From positions 1-6,395 of the forward strand of contig QWPO01000091.1 in the NCBI GenBank assembly GCA_003669255.1: 6,395 nt of DNA, given 5' to 3'. Of the stretch, positions 4,596 to 6,395 are shown piece by piece; position 1 is the stretch's first letter, and each line of letters begins with the position of its first letter. This DNA is from Planctomycetota bacterium. GTDB lineage: Bacteria > Planctomycetota > Planctomycetia > Pirellulales > UBA1268. The notes beneath the pieces were generated by a model, which was not told where the DNA came from, searched no databases, and was given only the letters and a program-made list of their open reading frames with translations. Position numbers and translations under genes: made by a program.

Positions 4596-6395
4596 GTGGC
4601 ACATGACGCCCGCCGGCCAGACCGACGGTTGCTCGGTCTGGTTGAAACCCTCGATGCACACCGCGGGTTCGCCGACGTGATCGCCGCCCTCCGCGAGGGA
4701 CACGGCGGGACGATCGGCGGAACCTGGGGATCGGCGTCTGCGCTGGCGGTGGCGGCCGTGGCGAAGGCCCGGGCCACCGAAGCCGGCACGCTCGTCGTCG
4801 TCTTGCCACACGCAGCTGAGGCCGACGACTTCGTCGATGACGTGGCGCTGTTCAGCGACCTGCCGACCCTGCTTCTCCCGGCGGTCGAAAGCCTCGGCGA
4901 AGACGATGGCCCAACCGGCGACCCCGCTGATGCCGAACGGCTCGCCGTCGTCAAACGGCTGACCGTGCCCGATGGATCGCGACCGCCGCTCGTGGTGACC
5001 AGCGTCCAGGCACTGCTCGCACCACTCGCCGACCCGCGGGAAATCGAGGCCGGCACCCGCCGGATCGAGGTTGGCGGCCGCCTCGACCTCGAAGAACTCG
5101 CCGACTGGCTCGGTGCTCGTGGATGGCGGCTGGTTGATGCGATCGACACACCGGGCACGTTCGCCCGCCGCGGTGGCATTGTCGATCTGTTCGCCGCCGA
5201 CTGGGACAGGCCCGTTCGCATCGAGTTGTTTGGTGATGAGATCGAGTCGCTCCGCACCTTCGACACGGTCACCCAACGGAGCGTGGCAACTGTCAACCAT
5301 GTCGATCTGACGGCGCTCGCGGTGGCCTCCGGCACGAGGCACACCTATCTATCCGACCTGCTCCCAGCAGGCTCGGCATGGGTGATCGTCGAGCCCAACG
5401 AGGTGACCGAGGAGGCAAAGCGGTTGCACGACCGGCTCGGTGTCGCGGCGGGCCTCTTCGACCCGGAGGATCTCTTCGCCCGGATGCATCGGCTGCCCTC
5501 CGTGGCCCTCTCCGCAATCGCCACGACGAGCCTCGACGCCGCGGCCACGCTCGCCGTGGAAAGCGTGGAGCGTTTCACCGGTGTGCTCGACCGGGTCAAG
5601 GAGGAGTTGGAGACGGTTGGCAAGGATCAGGAAGTCTGGGTCGTCGCCCCGTCCGACGCTGAAGAGAAGCGGCTCCGAGAACTCCTCGCCGACTCGGCAC
5701 CCGCCCGCGGAAAACGCCTCCATTTCGCCCGTGGCCACCTGTCGGCGGGCTTTCGACTCGTGCCTGAGAAGCTGGTGATCGTCTCGAGCGGCGAACTCTT
5801 CCGCCGCGAGGATGCGGTCCGCCGACCCACGAAGCAGCGGCTCACCCGGGCGATCGACACCTTCCTCGACCTCCACGAGGGCGACTACGTCGTCCACGTG
5901 TCGCACGGAATCGGCCGCTACAAGGGGCTCAAACTCCTCGAGAAGCACGGGCGGACCGAGGAGTTCCTCGACATCGAGTTCGCCGAGACCACGCGGATCT
6001 ATGTGCCGGCCTCGTGCATCGAGCTCGTTCAGAAATACGTCGGCGGCACGAAGCTCGCACCAAAGCTCGCCAAGATCGGCGGCACCACGTGGGAGAAGCA
6101 GAAGCAGGCCGTGCAAAGGGCGGTGGCCGACATGGCCGCCGACATGATCCGCCTCCAAGCGGTGCGCGAGAGCCGGCCCGGCATGCCCTTTCCCGCCGAC
6201 ACTCCCTGGCAGCGGCAGTTCGAGGAGTCGTTCCCCTTCGACGAGACGCCCGACCAGCTCACGGCAATGGAGGCCATCCGCGACGACATGCAGCGGCCGC
6301 GGCCGATGGATCGTTTGCTCTGCGGCGACGTCGGCTTCGGCAAGACCGAGCTTGCAATGCGGGCGGCCTTCAAGGCGGCCGAGTCGGGGGCCCAG
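4596..6395 (+). CDS. mfd: Transcription-repair coupling factor Mfd (N-terminal part, cut by window end)
   Basis: Mfd is a cytoplasmic ATP-driven DNA translocase that removes RNA polymerase stalled at lesions and recruits UvrA for excision repair. The visible 600 codons are about half of a typical protein (E. coli Mfd, 1148 aa). From the GTG start, the UvrB-like N-terminal module includes RRGGIVDLF near 191-199 and PVRIELFGDEIESLRTFD soon after, the counterpart of the UvrB-homology motif. The RNA polymerase-interacting CarD-like domain is at about 423-483 (EGDYVVHVSHGIGRYKG, then IYVPAS). The helicase part begins with FPFDETPDQLTAM and has the Walker A motif GDVGFGKT at 577-584. Later motifs lie beyond the window. 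GTG 4596 is preferred because it places RRLLG and later motifs close to their E. coli positions. ATG 4506 would add 30 residues partly encoded by an intergenic repeat. Neither has a good Shine-Dalgarno sequence. The frame is open without interruption to 6395. Confidence 0.96.
   Translation, partial: MAHDARRPDRRLLGLVETLDAHRGFADVIAALREGHGGTIGGTWGSASALAVAAVAKARATEAGTLVVVLPHAAEADDFVDDVALFSDLPTLLLPAVESLGEDDGPTGDPADAERLAVVKRLTVPDGSRPPLVVTSVQALLAPLADPREIEAGTRRIEVGGRLDLEELADWLGARGWRLVDAIDTPGTFARRGGIVDLFAADWDRPVRIELFGDEIESLRTFDTVTQRSVATVNHVDLTALAVASGTRHTYLSDLLPAGSAWVIVEPNEVTEEAKRLHDRLGVAAGLFDPEDLFARMHRLPSVALSAIATTSLDAAATLAVESVERFTGVLDRVKEELETVGKDQEVWVVAPSDAEEKRLRELLADSAPARGKRLHFARGHLSAGFRLVPEKLVIVSSGELFRREDAVRRPTKQRLTRAIDTFLDLHEGDYVVHVSHGIGRYKGLKLLEKHGRTEEFLDIEFAETTRIYVPASCIELVQKYVGGTKLAPKLAKIGGTTWEKQKQAVQRAVADMAADMIRLQAVRESRPGMPFPADTPWQRQFEESFPFDETPDQLTAMEAIRDDMQRPRPMDRLLCGDVGFGKTELAMRAAFKAAESGAQ

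Noticed and set aside
4360..4680. Plus-strand open frame of 106 codons before mfd
   Set aside because: It translates the 28-bp and 42-bp repeats (repeated APIAYA) and then overlaps mfd out of frame; a repeat artefact, not a gene.
4073..5344. Long minus-strand open frame (423 codons) over the mfd 5' part and the intergenic region
   Set aside because: Ser/Arg-rich with no recognisable motifs, antisense to mfd, and the part over 4400-4513 merely translates the repeats.
5349..6158. Minus-strand open frame of 269 codons opposite mfd
   Set aside because: It mirrors the Mfd coding frame; the plus strand shows the conserved CarD-like domain across the same bases.

Overview
This is a GC-rich bacterial window with three protein-coding genes. 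Two are conserved housekeeping genes and one is an unusual exported fusion protein. The strong G/C bias at third codon positions, a PxxP/Ala-rich exported protein joining thioredoxin and trypsin-like domains, starts with weak or no Shine-Dalgarno sequence, and repeat-rich spacers fit a planctomycete-like bacterium (Planctomycetota). That assignment is inference; nothing here identifies a genus.

Layout: positions 1-126 are the 3' flank of metG and hold a strong stem-loop (90-120) and a 68-bp repeat (1-68). metG (methionyl-tRNA synthetase) runs leftward from 2214 to 127. A 209-bp spacer (2215-2423) separates it from a divergent rightward gene (2424-4133) encoding a secreted protein with a thioredoxin domain, a low-complexity linker, a trypsin-like protease domain with an apparent complete His-Asp-Ser triad, and a small C-terminal domain. 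A 462-bp non-coding region (4134-4595) follows. It holds a short stem-loop, a second copy of the 68-bp repeat in opposite orientation, and several smaller repeats. mfd (transcription-repair coupling factor) then runs rightward from about 4596 and leaves the window after its Walker A motif.

The genes do not form an obvious pathway: MetRS charges tRNA, Mfd couples stalled RNA polymerase to excision repair, and the fusion protein probably acts outside the cytoplasmic membrane. No CRISPR array, phage gene, transposase, tRNA or rRNA gene was seen. The most interesting features are the thioredoxin-protease fusion and the 68-bp element, which occurs twice at 63/68 identity. Each copy lies in the sense direction 58-77 nt past a stop codon, and each has a stem-loop between the stop and the element. 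This suggests a repeated 3'-end module or a dispersed REP-like repeat.
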